A stretch of 64,000 bases of DNA from Glycomyces tritici. Its GTDB lineage: Bacteria; Actinomycetota; Actinomycetes; Mycobacteriales; Micromonosporaceae. Position 1 is the stretch's first letter. The number at the start of each line of letters is the position of its first letter. The stretch covers positions 186,001 through 250,000 of the forward strand of contig NZ_JAUEMJ010000003.1 in the NCBI RefSeq assembly GCF_030403505.1. The letters run 5' to 3'. A program made the position numbers and the translations under genes. The notes beneath the pieces are model-generated. The model made no database searches. It was not told the origin of the DNA and saw only the letters and a program-made list of their open reading frames with translations. This document shows, in pieces, positions 9,768 through 18,806 of the stretch.

Positions 9768-9796
9768 GGGCCCGGAGCATCCGCTCCGGGCCTTTC
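9768..9796 (+). terminator. Rho-independent terminator after DUF3107
   Basis: A 10-bp perfect stem (ggcccggagc at 9769-9778, gctccgggcc at 9783-9792) closes atcc and is followed by TTT. It lies between the convergent DUF3107 and lpqB genes. Confidence 0.85.
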
Positions 9797-9802
9797 GCGT
9801 CG

Positions 9803-11527
9803 CTACAGGATCGACAGCACCGTGAACGGGGCGGTGCCGCCGACCGGCTGGTCGCCGTTCCTGATCTCGTCCGGGCCGCTCGTGTAGACGCGCCACAGGG
9901 TCGAGTTCGCCACGATGATCACCGGCTCGCCGCGGTCGGAGTTCTCCCGCGTCGGTTCGGCCGGGTTCGCCGCGATCTGCGTGATCGGCAGGAACGTGCC
10001 CGTCCCCTCCTGCGGCACGGTCCGCGAGTTGTCGATCGCGACCCGGAACAGCTGCTCGTCCTCGCGCTCGCCCGCCACCCACAGGTAGTTCTCGGAGCTC
10101 CAGGCCACGTCGGCCACGTTCTCGATGTCCGGGCCGATCCGGCGCGGCGTGCCCACGGTCAGGTTCTGGTCCGCGTCCAGGCCCAGCGGGGCCACCCAGG
10201 CGAAACCGCCCTCGACGTAGGCCAGGCGCCGCCCGTCCGCCGCGAGCGCCATCGCGGTCACGTCCTCCCCCACGCCCAGCGGCTGCGTGGCGCCGGTGGA
10301 CGGGGTGACCAGGGTCGGCACGCCGTCGTCGATCACGAGCAGGGTGCCCTCCTCGAGCCACTGCGGGTCGGCGAGGCTCCCGGTGAGACCGGCGACCTCG
10401 CGGACCGTCGACGTGTTCGCGCCGGTCTGCAGGACGTCGCCGCCCGAGCCGGCCACGATCGCCGCGACGCTCCCCGTGGGGCCCACCGCGACCTGCCGGA
10501 GGCCTTCGGCCTGGTAGCCGACCCACGGGTGCTCGTTGGAGTGCTGCGTGACCCGCCGATCGGCCGAGTACTCCCACACCGTGCCGTCGGCGATGAAGTA
10601 CGCGGTCTCAGGGAGGTCCTGCGGGATGGCGTTCCAGTTCCGCCACTTGGCGGCATCGCCCTCGACGCGCACGTCGCCGTCCGTCGTCAGGGTGAACTCG
10701 CCGCTGAGGCCGAGGGTCCACACGATCTGCGCGGCAATGGCCTCGGCGGTCTCGTCGTCGATGGTCTCGCTCGGCGAGAGGTCGACCTCGGCGCCGTCCG
10801 GGCTGATCTTGCCGACGGTGTCGGTCGGGATCGCGTTGCGCGCCGACACGCTCGCGAAGTCGCCGGGGCGCTGGAAGAGCCACGCGAAGAGCAGCCGCTG
10901 GCGGGTCTCGGCGTCGAGCTCCCGGTAGATCCAGCGCAGGTCGGGGACGAGCAGGTCGGCGGGCCCGGCCTGGAAGTACATGGGCGCCTGCTCGTACGCA
11001 CTCGTGAAGTGGTCGTAGTCGAGGGCGACCTGCACCGGCAGCGTGTTCATCTTCCAGACATCGGAGACGTCCTCGCGCTGGAGGGTGAAGGTCTCGTCGT
11101 ACTCGCCCGGACTCGAGTTCATGCGGACCGAGCCGTCCTCGAGGTAGTTGCCGACGACCGAGCCGGTCACCTGCACCATCACCGCGTGGATGTCGCTCGT
11201 GTCGCTCACGGTCACATCGATACCGGCGACGAGCCGGATGCCCTCGGAAGGCTCGGAGAACTGCGAGTCGCCGCTCACCGTGAAGCTGTTGAGCTGGTCG
11301 TTGCGGCTGTCGGGATCGCCCGAGGCGGCCTTCAGGAAGTTCTCGACCGTCTCTTCAGCGACCGTGGTCGGCTTGTAGACCGTCGGGTTGGCGCCCGCGG
11401 ACGAGTCGAAGTCGGTGGGGGCGTCGCTCACGACCTCGGGCGCCTTGTCCGTCGGGATGCCGCAAGCGGTCAGCGCCCAGGCGGCGCCGAGGGCGGCCGC
11501 GGCGGCGAGGCTAGTCCTGCGTCGCAT
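9803..11527 (-). CDS. lpqB: Lipoprotein LpqB (GerMN domain), partner of MtrAB
   Basis: 574 residues from the ATG at 11527, which overlaps the end of mtrB by 17 bases. A short basic signal peptide ends in the lipobox LTAC (Cys22). An N-terminal GerMN-type region follows, then a C-terminal beta-propeller-like region with repeated Gly/Trp-containing strands (for example WLEEGTLLVIDDG, VAWSSENYLWVAG). In mycobacteria and streptomycetes LpqB binds the extracellular side of MtrB and modulates its signalling. The overlap with mtrB and the conserved gene order support the same role here. The open frame upstream of 11527 runs through mtrB in another frame and is not coding. Confidence 0.95.
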   Translation of the reverse strand: MRRRTSLAAAAALGAAWALTACGIPTDKAPEVVSDAPTDFDSSAGANPTVYKPTTVAEETVENFLKAASGDPDSRNDQLNSFTVSGDSQFSEPSEGIRLVAGIDVTVSDTSDIHAVMVQVTGSVVGNYLEDGSVRMNSSPGEYDETFTLQREDVSDVWKMNTLPVQVALDYDHFTSAYEQAPMYFQAGPADLLVPDLRWIYRELDAETRQRLLFAWLFQRPGDFASVSARNAIPTDTVGKISPDGAEVDLSPSETIDDETAEAIAAQIVWTLGLSGEFTLTTDGDVRVEGDAAKWRNWNAIPQDLPETAYFIADGTVWEYSADRRVTQHSNEHPWVGYQAEGLRQVAVGPTGSVAAIVAGSGGDVLQTGANTSTVREVAGLTGSLADPQWLEEGTLLVIDDGVPTLVTPSTGATQPLGVGEDVTAMALAADGRRLAYVEGGFAWVAPLGLDADQNLTVGTPRRIGPDIENVADVAWSSENYLWVAGEREDEQLFRVAIDNSRTVPQEGTGTFLPITQIAANPAEPTRENSDRGEPVIIVANSTLWRVYTSGPDEIRNGDQPVGGTAPFTVLSIL

Positions 11528-13139
11528 GCGGGGCCTCCTTCTTCTGCTCGAACCGCAGCGGGATCGGCGAGTTGATGACCCGGTTCCCCGACTGCAGCGG
11601 GAGGGTGAGCACGAACAGCGTGCCCTCCCCGGGAGCGCCGGCGGCCTGGAGCGTGCCGGAGTGCAGCTTCGCGTCCTCCAGGCTGATGGCCAGGCCCAGT
11701 CCGGTCCCGCCGGTCTTGCGGTTGCGGGAGGGGTCGGCGCGCCAGAACCGGTCGAAGACGCGGTCGGCGTGGCCGGGCTTGAGGCCCACGCCGTGGTCGC
11801 GCACGGCCACGGCCACGGCTGTCTCGCTCTCGGCGATGGTGATCTCGACGGGCCGGCCCTCGGCGTGCTCGATCGCGTTCGAGACGAGGTTGCGCAGGAT
11901 GCGGTGCACGCGGCGCTGGTCGACCTCGGCGATGACACGGCGCGAGGGCTTGTCGATCGTGATCGCCACACCGCACTCGTCCGCGAGCCGCGACAGGCCC
12001 TCGACGACGTCCTCGGCGATGCGGCCGACGTCCACGGCCTCCACTTCGAGCGAGGCGAACCCGGAGTCGAAGCGGGAGATCTCCAGCAGCTCCTGGAGGA
12101 GGTCCTCGAAGCGGTCGATCTCGTGCTGGAGGAGTTCGGTGGAGCGCTTGGTGAGCGGGTCGAACTCGTCGCGGTTGTCGTACAGCAGGTCGGCGGCCAT
12201 GCGGATGGTCGCGAGCGGGGTGCGCAGCTCGTGCGAGACGTCGGAGGTGAAGCGCCGCTGCATCATCGACATCTCCTCGAGCCTGCGGATCTGGTTCTGC
12301 AGGTTCTCGGCCATGAGGTTGAAGGACCCTGCCAGGCGCGCCAGGTCGTCGGAGCCGCGCACCTCCATGCGCTCGTGCAGGAGCCCGGCGGCGAGCCGCT
12401 GCGAAGTGCGGGCGGCCTCGCGCACCGGGGTGACGACGAGGCGGGTGACGAGCGCGGCGATCACGCCGAGGAGCAGGACCAGCGCGACCCCGGCGAGGGC
12501 CAGGTTGGTGCGCAGCAGGCCGATGGCGTCCTGCTGGGACTCGAGCGGGTAGAACGCGTAGATCTCGTACTCGATGTTCAGGTCGATGAACGAGCCGACG
12601 ACGAGGTAGGGCTGCGGCCCGTCGCCCTCGATGTCGAACTCGGTGTACTGGGTCGCGACCTTGCCGCCGGCGACGGTCTCCATGAGTTCGGCGCTCGGCT
12701 CGGCGCTGCCCGAGACCGGGTGGGTCTTGGCGACTTCGCCGTCGGCGGTGCGCAGCATGATGTACGGCGCGTAGACCGGGTCCTCGGCGAGTTCGTTCAC
12801 GATCCGCTGCATGGTCGCCGGCAGCGCCGTGTCGGACGCGGTGGAGAAGGTGCCCAGCTGCTCGGCGGCGCGCTCGGCGGCGTTCTCGGTCTCCTCGACG
12901 GCCGTGTCCTGGCGTTCGTCGAGGAGCCCCGAGGTCACCGATCCGGCCACGACGAAGCTGAAGATGAGGACGAGGATCGTGGAGGCGATCAGGGTGGACG
13001 AGACCACGCGCAGCTGGAGCGAGGCGCGGAAGCGGTCGACCAGCGGCCGCGAGACGCGGCCCGCGTAGCGGGCGGCCCCTTGGGCGAGGCGCCGCAGCCA
13101 TGCCGGACTCTCGCGAGTCCGGCCCTGATCGCGCGTCAT
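11511..13139 (-). CDS. mtrB: Sensor histidine kinase MtrB
   Basis: 542 residues. The architecture is a first membrane helix at about 45-68, an extracytoplasmic domain to about 210, a second helix at about 211-233, HAMP at about 235-290, a HisKA domain with phospho-acceptor His303 in SDVSHELRTPLA, and a HATPase domain with N, G1 (DHGVGL) and G2 (GTGLGLAI) boxes. The ATG shares one base with the mtrA stop (TAATG), so translation is coupled. MtrB controls osmotic and cell-wall/cell-division responses through MtrA. Confidence 0.97.
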   Translation of the reverse strand: MTRDQGRTRESPAWLRRLAQGAARYAGRVSRPLVDRFRASLQLRVVSSTLIASTILVLIFSFVVAGSVTSGLLDERQDTAVEETENAAERAAEQLGTFSTASDTALPATMQRIVNELAEDPVYAPYIMLRTADGEVAKTHPVSGSAEPSAELMETVAGGKVATQYTEFDIEGDGPQPYLVVGSFIDLNIEYEIYAFYPLESQQDAIGLLRTNLALAGVALVLLLGVIAALVTRLVVTPVREAARTSQRLAAGLLHERMEVRGSDDLARLAGSFNLMAENLQNQIRRLEEMSMMQRRFTSDVSHELRTPLATIRMAADLLYDNRDEFDPLTKRSTELLQHEIDRFEDLLQELLEISRFDSGFASLEVEAVDVGRIAEDVVEGLSRLADECGVAITIDKPSRRVIAEVDQRRVHRILRNLVSNAIEHAEGRPVEITIAESETAVAVAVRDHGVGLKPGHADRVFDRFWRADPSRNRKTGGTGLGLAISLEDAKLHSGTLQAAGAPGEGTLFVLTLPLQSGNRVINSPIPLRFEQKKEAPHATQD

Positions 13140-13834
13140 TAACCCAATCCGGCTTTGTACCCGACGCCGCGCACGGTCTGGATGAGCTGGGGGCGCTCGG
13201 GGTCGGGTTCGATCTTCGCGCGCAGGCGCTGCACGTGGACGTTCACCAGGCGGGTGTCGGCCGAATGCCGGTAGCCCCAGACCTGCTCCAGGAGGACCTG
13301 GCGGGTGAAGACCTGGCGGGGCTTGCGGGCGAGCGCCACGAGCAGGTCGAACTCGAGCGGCGTCAGCTTGACCTCGGCGCCGTTGAGGGTGACCTGGTGG
13401 GCGGGCACGTCGATCTGGACCTGGAGGCCGGGCTTGCCGATCTCGAGGCGCTCAGGGGTGACGTCGTCGCCGCGGCGCAGGCGGGCCCTTATGCGGGCCA
13501 CCAGCTCCTTGGGCTTGAAGGGCTTCACTATGTAGTCGTCGGCGCCCGATTCGAGACCGAGGACGATGTCCACGGTGTCCGACTTCGCGGTCAGCATCAC
13601 GATCGGCACGCCCGACTCGCCGCGGATCGCCTTCGCGACGTCGATGCCGCTCATGCCCGGGAGCATGAGGTCGAGCAGGACGATGTCGGGGCGGTGCTCC
13701 TTGAACGCGGCGAGGGCCTTCTCGCCGTCGGTGACGAACGTGGGGGTGAAGCCTTCGGTCCGGAGGATGATGCCGAGCATCTCCGCCAGGGCCGGATCGT
13801 CGTCGACGACGAGTACACGTGCTCTCATGGACAC
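13139..13834 (-). CDS. mtrA: Response regulator MtrA (OmpR family)
   Basis: 231 residues. The receiver domain carries the acidic pocket DDD (11-13), phospho-acceptor Asp55 in LLDLMLPG, and the conserved Thr/Lys in VMLTAKSD and VKPFKPKEL. The C-terminal winged helix-turn-helix ends RTVRGVGYKAG. MtrA is the essential partner of MtrB in mycobacteria and controls cell division, peptidoglycan hydrolases and dnaA. It is the first gene of mtrA-mtrB-lpqB. The 70 bases upstream, to the ndh hairpin, must hold its promoter unless it is read through from ndh. Confidence 0.98.
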   Translation of the reverse strand: MSMRARVLVVDDDPALAEMLGIILRTEGFTPTFVTDGEKALAAFKEHRPDIVLLDLMLPGMSGIDVAKAIRGESGVPIVMLTAKSDTVDIVLGLESGADDYIVKPFKPKELVARIRARLRRGDDVTPERLEIGKPGLQVQIDVPAHQVTLNGAEVKLTPLEFDLLVALARKPRQVFTRQVLLEQVWGYRHSADTRLVNVHVQRLRAKIEPDPERPQLIQTVRGVGYKAGLG

Positions 13835-13860
13835 CAGTTTTCCACCTCGCTAAAGGCTGA

Positions 13861-13890
13861 AGCACCACGGGTCTGTTTACCCGTGGTGCT
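13861..13890 (-). terminator. Hairpin between ndh and mtrA
   Basis: A 12-bp perfect stem (agcaccacgggt at 13861-13872, acccgtggtgct at 13879-13890) with a 6-base loop ctgttt, 13 bases past the ndh stop. It should separate ndh from mtrA transcription. Confidence 0.75.
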
Positions 13891-13903
13891 CCAACTGTAA
13901 CGA

Positions 13904-15280
13904 CTAACCGACGGACTTGGCGGCCCGTGCGGGGTCGGTGCCTGCGGCGATGGCCTCGAACGGCTCGCGGCCGGCCTGGATTTCACCGAGTTGGACCATT
14001 TCGCGCTTCGTGAAGAAGCCGACGATCCAGTCCGCGAGGACGCGGCCCTTGCGGCCGGTCCCGGGCACGCGCGACAGGTGGTAGCCGCGGTGCATGAGCC
14101 AGGCGAGCAGGCCCTTGGCCTTGAAGCCGTAGGTGTTGGCGACGCCCTTGTACAGGCCGAGGCCGGCGACCGAGCCGATGTACTTGTGCTCGTACGGCTT
14201 GAGTTCGCGGCCGACGTGCTTGAAGTACACGTTGTCGGCGAGGATGCGGGCCTGGCGGACGGCGTGCTGCGCCGAAGGCGTGCACCAGTCCATCGGGAAG
14301 TCCGAGGTGTCGGGCACCTGCGTGGAGTCGCCGGCGCCCCAGGCGCCGTCGACGACCTCGCCGATGGTGTGCTGGCCGGCCTCGACGCCGGTGGCGACCT
14401 GGAGCCGCGTGTTGCACTCGAGGTGGCCGCGCGGGCCGATCGGCAGGTCCGACTTCTTCAACATCGGGTGCGGCATGACGCCGGCGGTCCAGATGATGGT
14501 GTCGGTGTCGAACTCCTCGCCGTCGGTGAGGATGACGTGGCCGTCGATGCACGACTTGAGGGTCGTGCCGAGCCGGATGTCGACGCCGCGCTTGGTGAGC
14601 TCGCGGGCCGCGTAGGCGCCCATCTCAGGGCCGACCTCGGGGAGGATCTTGTTCGCGTACTCGACGAGGTACCACTTGATCTCGTCGGCGTCGAGCATCG
14701 GGTAGTTCTTCACGATGTTCGCCGTGAGGTCCTCGAGCTCGCCGAGGGTCTCCGCGCCGGCGAAGCCGCCGCCGACGGTCACGAACGTGAGGGCCTTGCG
14801 GCGCACGTCCGGGTCCTCGGTGGTGGCGGCGATGTCGAAGCGCTGGAGCACGTGGTTGCGCAGCCAGATGGCCTCGCCCATCGACTTGATGCCGATGGCG
14901 ACGTCGGCCAGGCCCGGAATGGGAAGCGGGCGGGTGACGGAGCCGGGGGCGACGATGACCTCGTCGTACTCGACCTCGCGGGTGGGTCCGACGAACGGCT
15001 GCACGACGAGCTTGCGCTCGGCGTGGTTGATCTCGGTGACCGCACCGGTGAGGATGGTGCAGAGCTTGAGGGCCTGTCGGAGCGGCACAACACCGTGACG
15101 CGGGGAGATGGAGCCAGCGGCCGCCTCGGGCAGGAACGGCTGGTAGGTCATGTGCTGGTTGGGGTCGATGACCATCAGTTCCACTTGACCGCGCTTGATG
15201 TCGCTCTTCAAGAGCTTGCTCAAGCGTTCGGCAACGTAAAAACCGACGTGACCGGCACCTATCACGACAATACGTTTCAC
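13904..15280 (-). CDS. ndh: Type II NADH dehydrogenase (NDH-2)
   Basis: 458 residues. FAD-binding GxGxxG at the N-terminus (VVIGAGHVGFYVAERL) and a second NADH-binding motif VTVGGGFAGAETLGEL near residue 165, with the usual C-terminal amphipathic membrane-attachment region (LLAWLMHRGYHLSRVPG). NDH-2 passes electrons from NADH to menaquinone without pumping protons. It is the last gene of the leftward run that begins at DUF4129; the gap to the preceding membrane protein gene is 20 bases. Confidence 0.95.
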   Translation of the reverse strand: MKRIVVIGAGHVGFYVAERLSKLLKSDIKRGQVELMVIDPNQHMTYQPFLPEAAAGSISPRHGVVPLRQALKLCTILTGAVTEINHAERKLVVQPFVGPTREVEYDEVIVAPGSVTRPLPIPGLADVAIGIKSMGEAIWLRNHVLQRFDIAATTEDPDVRRKALTFVTVGGGFAGAETLGELEDLTANIVKNYPMLDADEIKWYLVEYANKILPEVGPEMGAYAARELTKRGVDIRLGTTLKSCIDGHVILTDGEEFDTDTIIWTAGVMPHPMLKKSDLPIGPRGHLECNTRLQVATGVEAGQHTIGEVVDGAWGAGDSTQVPDTSDFPMDWCTPSAQHAVRQARILADNVYFKHVGRELKPYEHKYIGSVAGLGLYKGVANTYGFKAKGLLAWLMHRGYHLSRVPGTGRKGRVLADWIVGFFTKREMVQLGEIQAGREPFEAIAAGTDPARAAKSVG

Positions 15281-15300
15281 GGGTTCAATTCTGTCCTTGC

Positions 15301-15915
15301 TCAGGGGTTCTTGTGTAGCGAACGCGCGAGGACGTAGATCACTGTTACCGCTGCCACGATCCCGGCCGCAATGACGAGACCGGCGGCGAGACCGGTGAAA
15401 TACGCGGTGAACAGGGCCAGGGTACCGGCCACGGCCACTGTCGACGCCAGGACGAGTCCCAGGTGGCGGGCCCAGGTGAGGATGATCTCACCGTCCATTG
15501 CGGTAGTTGTTCGGAAGCGCTGGGTGACGGCGGCAGTGGCGTGGGCCGTATACAGCAGGCAGGCGAGGGCGGTGGCCGTCCACAATGAAGTGTGGTCGTC
15601 GTTCAGGGCGCCGCTGATGAGCCATGAGGCGAGCACGAACAAGATGGCGAGGGTCGGCGCGATGCCGCCCGGCATCAAGGCCGCGACCAGGGCGAAGAGC
15701 GCGGCGGCGCCCACATAGAAGGGCGTGGCGGCCCACTCGAGCGGGACGGCGACCTCAGCGGCGATGAACAGCGGCAGCGCGATGGCGAACCGCAGCAGGA
15801 CCCCGGCGGGCGCGACCCGGCGGGCCCAGGAGACGCTGCCGGCCCGGCCGGCCTTGTATCGCTCGCGGGCGCCTTCGGCGAGGGCCTTGGCCAGGCTGCG
15901 GCGGGTGTCGCTCAT
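15301..15915 (-). CDS. Six-helix membrane protein of unknown function
   Basis: 204 residues. A basic cytoplasmic N-terminus of about 40 residues is followed by about six hydrophobic segments (for example VLLRFAIALPLFIAAEVAVP and LVIAAGIVAAVTVIYVLA) and a short basic tail. No family motif is recognised. Spacing (31 bases after the DUF58 gene, 20 bases before ndh) puts it inside the operon. It could be an accessory of the MoxR/DUF58 module or of the respiratory chain; the sequence does not say which. Confidence 0.85.
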   Translation of the reverse strand: MSDTRRSLAKALAEGARERYKAGRAGSVSWARRVAPAGVLLRFAIALPLFIAAEVAVPLEWAATPFYVGAAALFALVAALMPGGIAPTLAILFVLASWLISGALNDDHTSLWTATALACLLYTAHATAAVTQRFRTTTAMDGEIILTWARHLGLVLASTVAVAGTLALFTAYFTGLAAGLVIAAGIVAAVTVIYVLARSLHKNP

Positions 15916-15946
15916 CGGTGGCTCGCAGGCTTCGTCAAGAGGGGGC

Positions 15947-17305
15947 TCATCGGTAGCGCCTCCGGTTCAGTTCGGCGAGCACGTTGTCCAGCGACGCCGA
16001 ACCCTGCCAGGGCTCGACGGCGACGCCGAGGTCGCGCAGCTCCATCACGGTGTTGGCCCGCGAGAGCCGCCACAGCCGCTCCGCGTACGGCGTCCAATGT
16101 GTCCGGTCGGGCGGGGAGACGTGCGGCGGGAGCGTGTCGACGCAGAGCACGGGCCGCCCGGCGCGGGCGATCGCGGCGATCAGGGCCAGCGAGCGGTCCG
16201 TGAGCAGCGGCGTGAACACCACGTTCAGACTGCGCTGCCCGGCGAGCTGGCGGCGCAGCATCTCGGGCGAGGGCGGCAGCGGATCGGCCGGCATGTCGAC
16301 CGAGGCGAGCCAGCGGAGCGTCGCGGCCGCATGGCGGCGCCCGGCTCCGGCCCGCATCCGGCGCCCGCGCGCGCCGAACTCGACGCAGGCCACCCGGTCG
16401 CCCTGGAGCGCGTAGTGGGAGGCCACGGCACCCGCGGCGCGCACGGTGAGGTCCGCGATCGAGGCCGCGCCGTCGAGACCGCCGGAGATCCCGGCCTCGA
16501 CCTGGAGGTCGAGGATGAGGGTCACGTCGGTGTCGCGTTCGGACAGTGTGGCGTTGACGTACAGGTCCTGGGTGCGCATCGAGGTGCGCCAGTCGATGCG
16601 GCGCAGGCGGTCGCCCGGCTGGTAGAGGCGGACCTCGGCGAGCTCGCCGGAGTCGCCGCCGCGCCGGGAGCGGTGCACGCCCGTCACGCCGTCCGCGAAC
16701 GGCAGGGACTCGGCCGAGTCGAACCAGTCCGGGACCGGCAGGACCCACACGGTCGCGCCGTGCAGGCGCTGCACCGTGGTCTCGAGCAGGCCGCCGCACG
16801 CGATCGAGCGCACGTGGATCGGCCCGAGGTGGTGGCCGCCCCAGCGGCGGGCCCGCCCGGCCACGACCATCTCGCGGCCGGCGGCGGGAGCGAGGCGCTC
16901 GGCGAAGTCGCCCTTGCCGGTGTGCAGGTCGATCCAGGGATCGGCGGCCGCGGTGACCAGCGTCGTGATCGGGACCGGCTCGGGGTTGACCACGGTGAGG
17001 CTCGCGGCTGCGGTCGCGCCTTCAGCGGTGGTCGCGTCGTCCAGGGGCATCAGCCGGGCCTCGGGCGCGCGGGTGGGCCGGTGCTGGAGCAGCATCGCGG
17101 TGCCGATGGCGAAGGGCGCGCCGATGAGCACCAGGTCGACCCGGCCGAACGCCACCGAGACGAGCAGGCAGACCGCGACGAGCGCGACCGCGCGCGTCAA
17201 GGCAGGCGTGCGGCGCCACGTGACCGGCGGCTCGGACTGCGCCCGGCTGACAGGCCGCGCGCCGTCAGTGCGCAGGCCGAGGACGGGATCGCCTATCGCC
17301 GTCAT
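15947..17305 (-). CDS. DUF58 domain protein of a MoxR-DUF58-DUF4129 operon
   Basis: 452 residues. Two membrane helices lie near 30-70, then a beta-rich segment, then the DUF58 core with its signature YQPGDRLRRIDWRTSMR, then a von Willebrand A-like segment (LILDLQVEAG). DUF58 proteins partner MoxR ATPases in the assembly or maturation of membrane or periplasmic complexes. The start overlaps the moxR stop by four bases (ATGA), which supports a stoichiometric pairing. Confidence 0.92.
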   Translation of the reverse strand: MTAIGDPVLGLRTDGARPVSRAQSEPPVTWRRTPALTRAVALVAVCLLVSVAFGRVDLVLIGAPFAIGTAMLLQHRPTRAPEARLMPLDDATTAEGATAAASLTVVNPEPVPITTLVTAAADPWIDLHTGKGDFAERLAPAAGREMVVAGRARRWGGHHLGPIHVRSIACGGLLETTVQRLHGATVWVLPVPDWFDSAESLPFADGVTGVHRSRRGGDSGELAEVRLYQPGDRLRRIDWRTSMRTQDLYVNATLSERDTDVTLILDLQVEAGISGGLDGAASIADLTVRAAGAVASHYALQGDRVACVEFGARGRRMRAGAGRRHAAATLRWLASVDMPADPLPPSPEMLRRQLAGQRSLNVVFTPLLTDRSLALIAAIARAGRPVLCVDTLPPHVSPPDRTHWTPYAERLWRLSRANTVMELRDLGVAVEPWQGSASLDNVLAELNRRRYR

Positions 17306-18297
17306 TGCTGGGCTGAATAGGTGGGGGCCTGGGCGGTCTGGGGCGCCTCGACGCCGAGGCAGATGTCGGCGACCACGGACGCCGGGTCGATGCGGCGCAT
17401 CCAGAGCTCGGGCTTGAGGGTGATGCGGTGGGCGAGGGCCGCGCCCGCGACGCCCTTGACGTCGTCAGGGGTCACGAAGTCGCGCCCGGCCAGGACCGCC
17501 AGCGCGCGGGAGGCCAGCAGCAGCGCGAGCGACCCGCGGGGCGAGGCGCCGACCTGGACCTGGGCGTGGCCGCGGGTGGCGGTGGTGATGGCGACCATGT
17601 AGCGGCCCACGGAGTCCTCGACGGTGACGTGCTCGAGGGCCCGCTGCATGCCCACGAGGGTCGGGGCGTCGATGACGGGTGCGAGGTCGACGGCCTCCAC
17701 GCGACGGGAGATGCGGCGCTGCAGGACCTCCCACTCCTCGTCGGGCGTGGGGTAGCCGAAGGAGACGCGCAGCAGGAAGCGGTCGAGCTGCGCTTCGGGG
17801 AGCTGGTAGGTGCCCTCGAACTCGACCGGGTTGGAGGTGGCGAGCACGGTGAACGGCTCGGGCAGCAGGTGCGTCTCGCCCTCGACCGAGACCTGGCGCT
17901 CCTGCATCGCTTCGAGCAGCGCGGACTGGGTCTTCGGGGGCGTCCGGTTGATCTCGTCGGCGAGCAGGAGGTTGGTGTGGACCGGTCCCTTGCGGTAGAC
18001 GAACTCGCCGCTCTTCTGGTTGTAGAGGAGGGAGCCGGTGACGTCGGCGGGCAGCAGGTCGGGGGTGAACTGGAGCCGCCGGAAGTCGAGCCCGAGGCTC
18101 TGGGCGAAGCAGCGCGCGGTGAGCGTCTTGCCGAGGCCGGGAAGGTCTTCGAGGAGGATGTGGCCTCCGGCGAGGATGCCGGCGAGGACCAGTTTCAGCG
18201 GCTCCTCCTTGCCGACGATGACCGACTGGACGGACTTGAGGACCGCGCTCGCATGGTCGGCGACCTGGTCGAGGCTGATGTTCGGGGTGTCTGCCAT
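17302..18297 (-). CDS. MoxR family AAA+ ATPase
   Basis: 331 residues from the ATG at 18297, which shares one base with the stop of the upstream gene (TAATG). Walker A is EDLPGLGKTLTAR, Walker B is LLADEINRTPPKTQ, sensor 1 is LATSNP, and a C-terminal AAA lid ends near VVADICLGV. MoxR ATPases act as chaperones for protein complexes together with von Willebrand A or DUF58 partners, one of which is encoded immediately downstream. Open frame upstream of 18297 is a shadow of the next gene. Confidence 0.95.
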   Translation of the reverse strand: MADTPNISLDQVADHASAVLKSVQSVIVGKEEPLKLVLAGILAGGHILLEDLPGLGKTLTARCFAQSLGLDFRRLQFTPDLLPADVTGSLLYNQKSGEFVYRKGPVHTNLLLADEINRTPPKTQSALLEAMQERQVSVEGETHLLPEPFTVLATSNPVEFEGTYQLPEAQLDRFLLRVSFGYPTPDEEWEVLQRRISRRVEAVDLAPVIDAPTLVGMQRALEHVTVEDSVGRYMVAITTATRGHAQVQVGASPRGSLALLLASRALAVLAGRDFVTPDDVKGVAGAALAHRITLKPELWMRRIDPASVVADICLGVEAPQTAQAPTYSAQQ

Positions 18298-18806
18298 TAG
18301 ATCTCCTCGATGGCTTGCAGGTGTTCGCCGAGCTGCCGAGGGGTCGGGCAGTCGGGCGCGGGTCGGGTCAGGAACAGGAAGGTGCGCTCGCCGAGCAGTT
18401 CCCGGCACTCGTCGGGCCGTTCGGTGAGCGAGAGGCCGCGGCGGAGCCGGAGGCGTTCGGAGGCGACCTCGACGAGCTGCTGCTTCGCGTTCGTGCCTTC
18501 GAAGCGGCCCGGTTTGGCCTCGGCGAAGATGAGCCGGTCCTCCCAGCGGTTGACCTCGGTGAAGGGGCGCCAGCTGGGTTCGTTCACGCTCGTGGTGGCG
18601 AGCGGCGGGGCGGGCTGGTTGTCGGCGCGCATGCCGTTCACGACGGAGTTGGCGAGCAGTGCGGCGAGGGAGAGCAGCACGAGCTGCCAGATCGCGAAGT
18701 CGACGCCGCTGACGCGCGCGGCGCCCCAGAAGACGACGGCCAGCGCGACGGCGCCGACGGCGGGCCACAGTCTGAGGCGCCCGAAGGGGGCGAGGAACTC
18801 CTTCAT
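18297..18806 (-). CDS. Small membrane protein of the MoxR operon
   Basis: 169 residues with two N-terminal hydrophobic segments (about 13-32 and 38-56) and a soluble, charged C-terminal region of about 110 residues. It occupies the place often taken by DUF4350 or similar proteins between DUF4129 and MoxR, but I cannot assign it to that family from the sequence. Four-base overlap with the DUF4129 gene and one-base overlap with moxR make it an integral operon member. Confidence 0.85.
   Translation of the reverse strand: MKEFLAPFGRLRLWPAVGAVALAVVFWGAARVSGVDFAIWQLVLLSLAALLANSVVNGMRADNQPAPPLATTSVNEPSWRPFTEVNRWEDRLIFAEAKPGRFEGTNAKQQLVEVASERLRLRRGLSLTERPDECRELLGERTFLFLTRPAPDCPTPRQLGEHLQAIEEI

Noticed and set aside
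11528..11971. N-terminal extension of lpqB into the mtrB coding region
   Set aside because: It lies in another frame of mtrB, and the signal peptide and lipobox fix the start at 11527.
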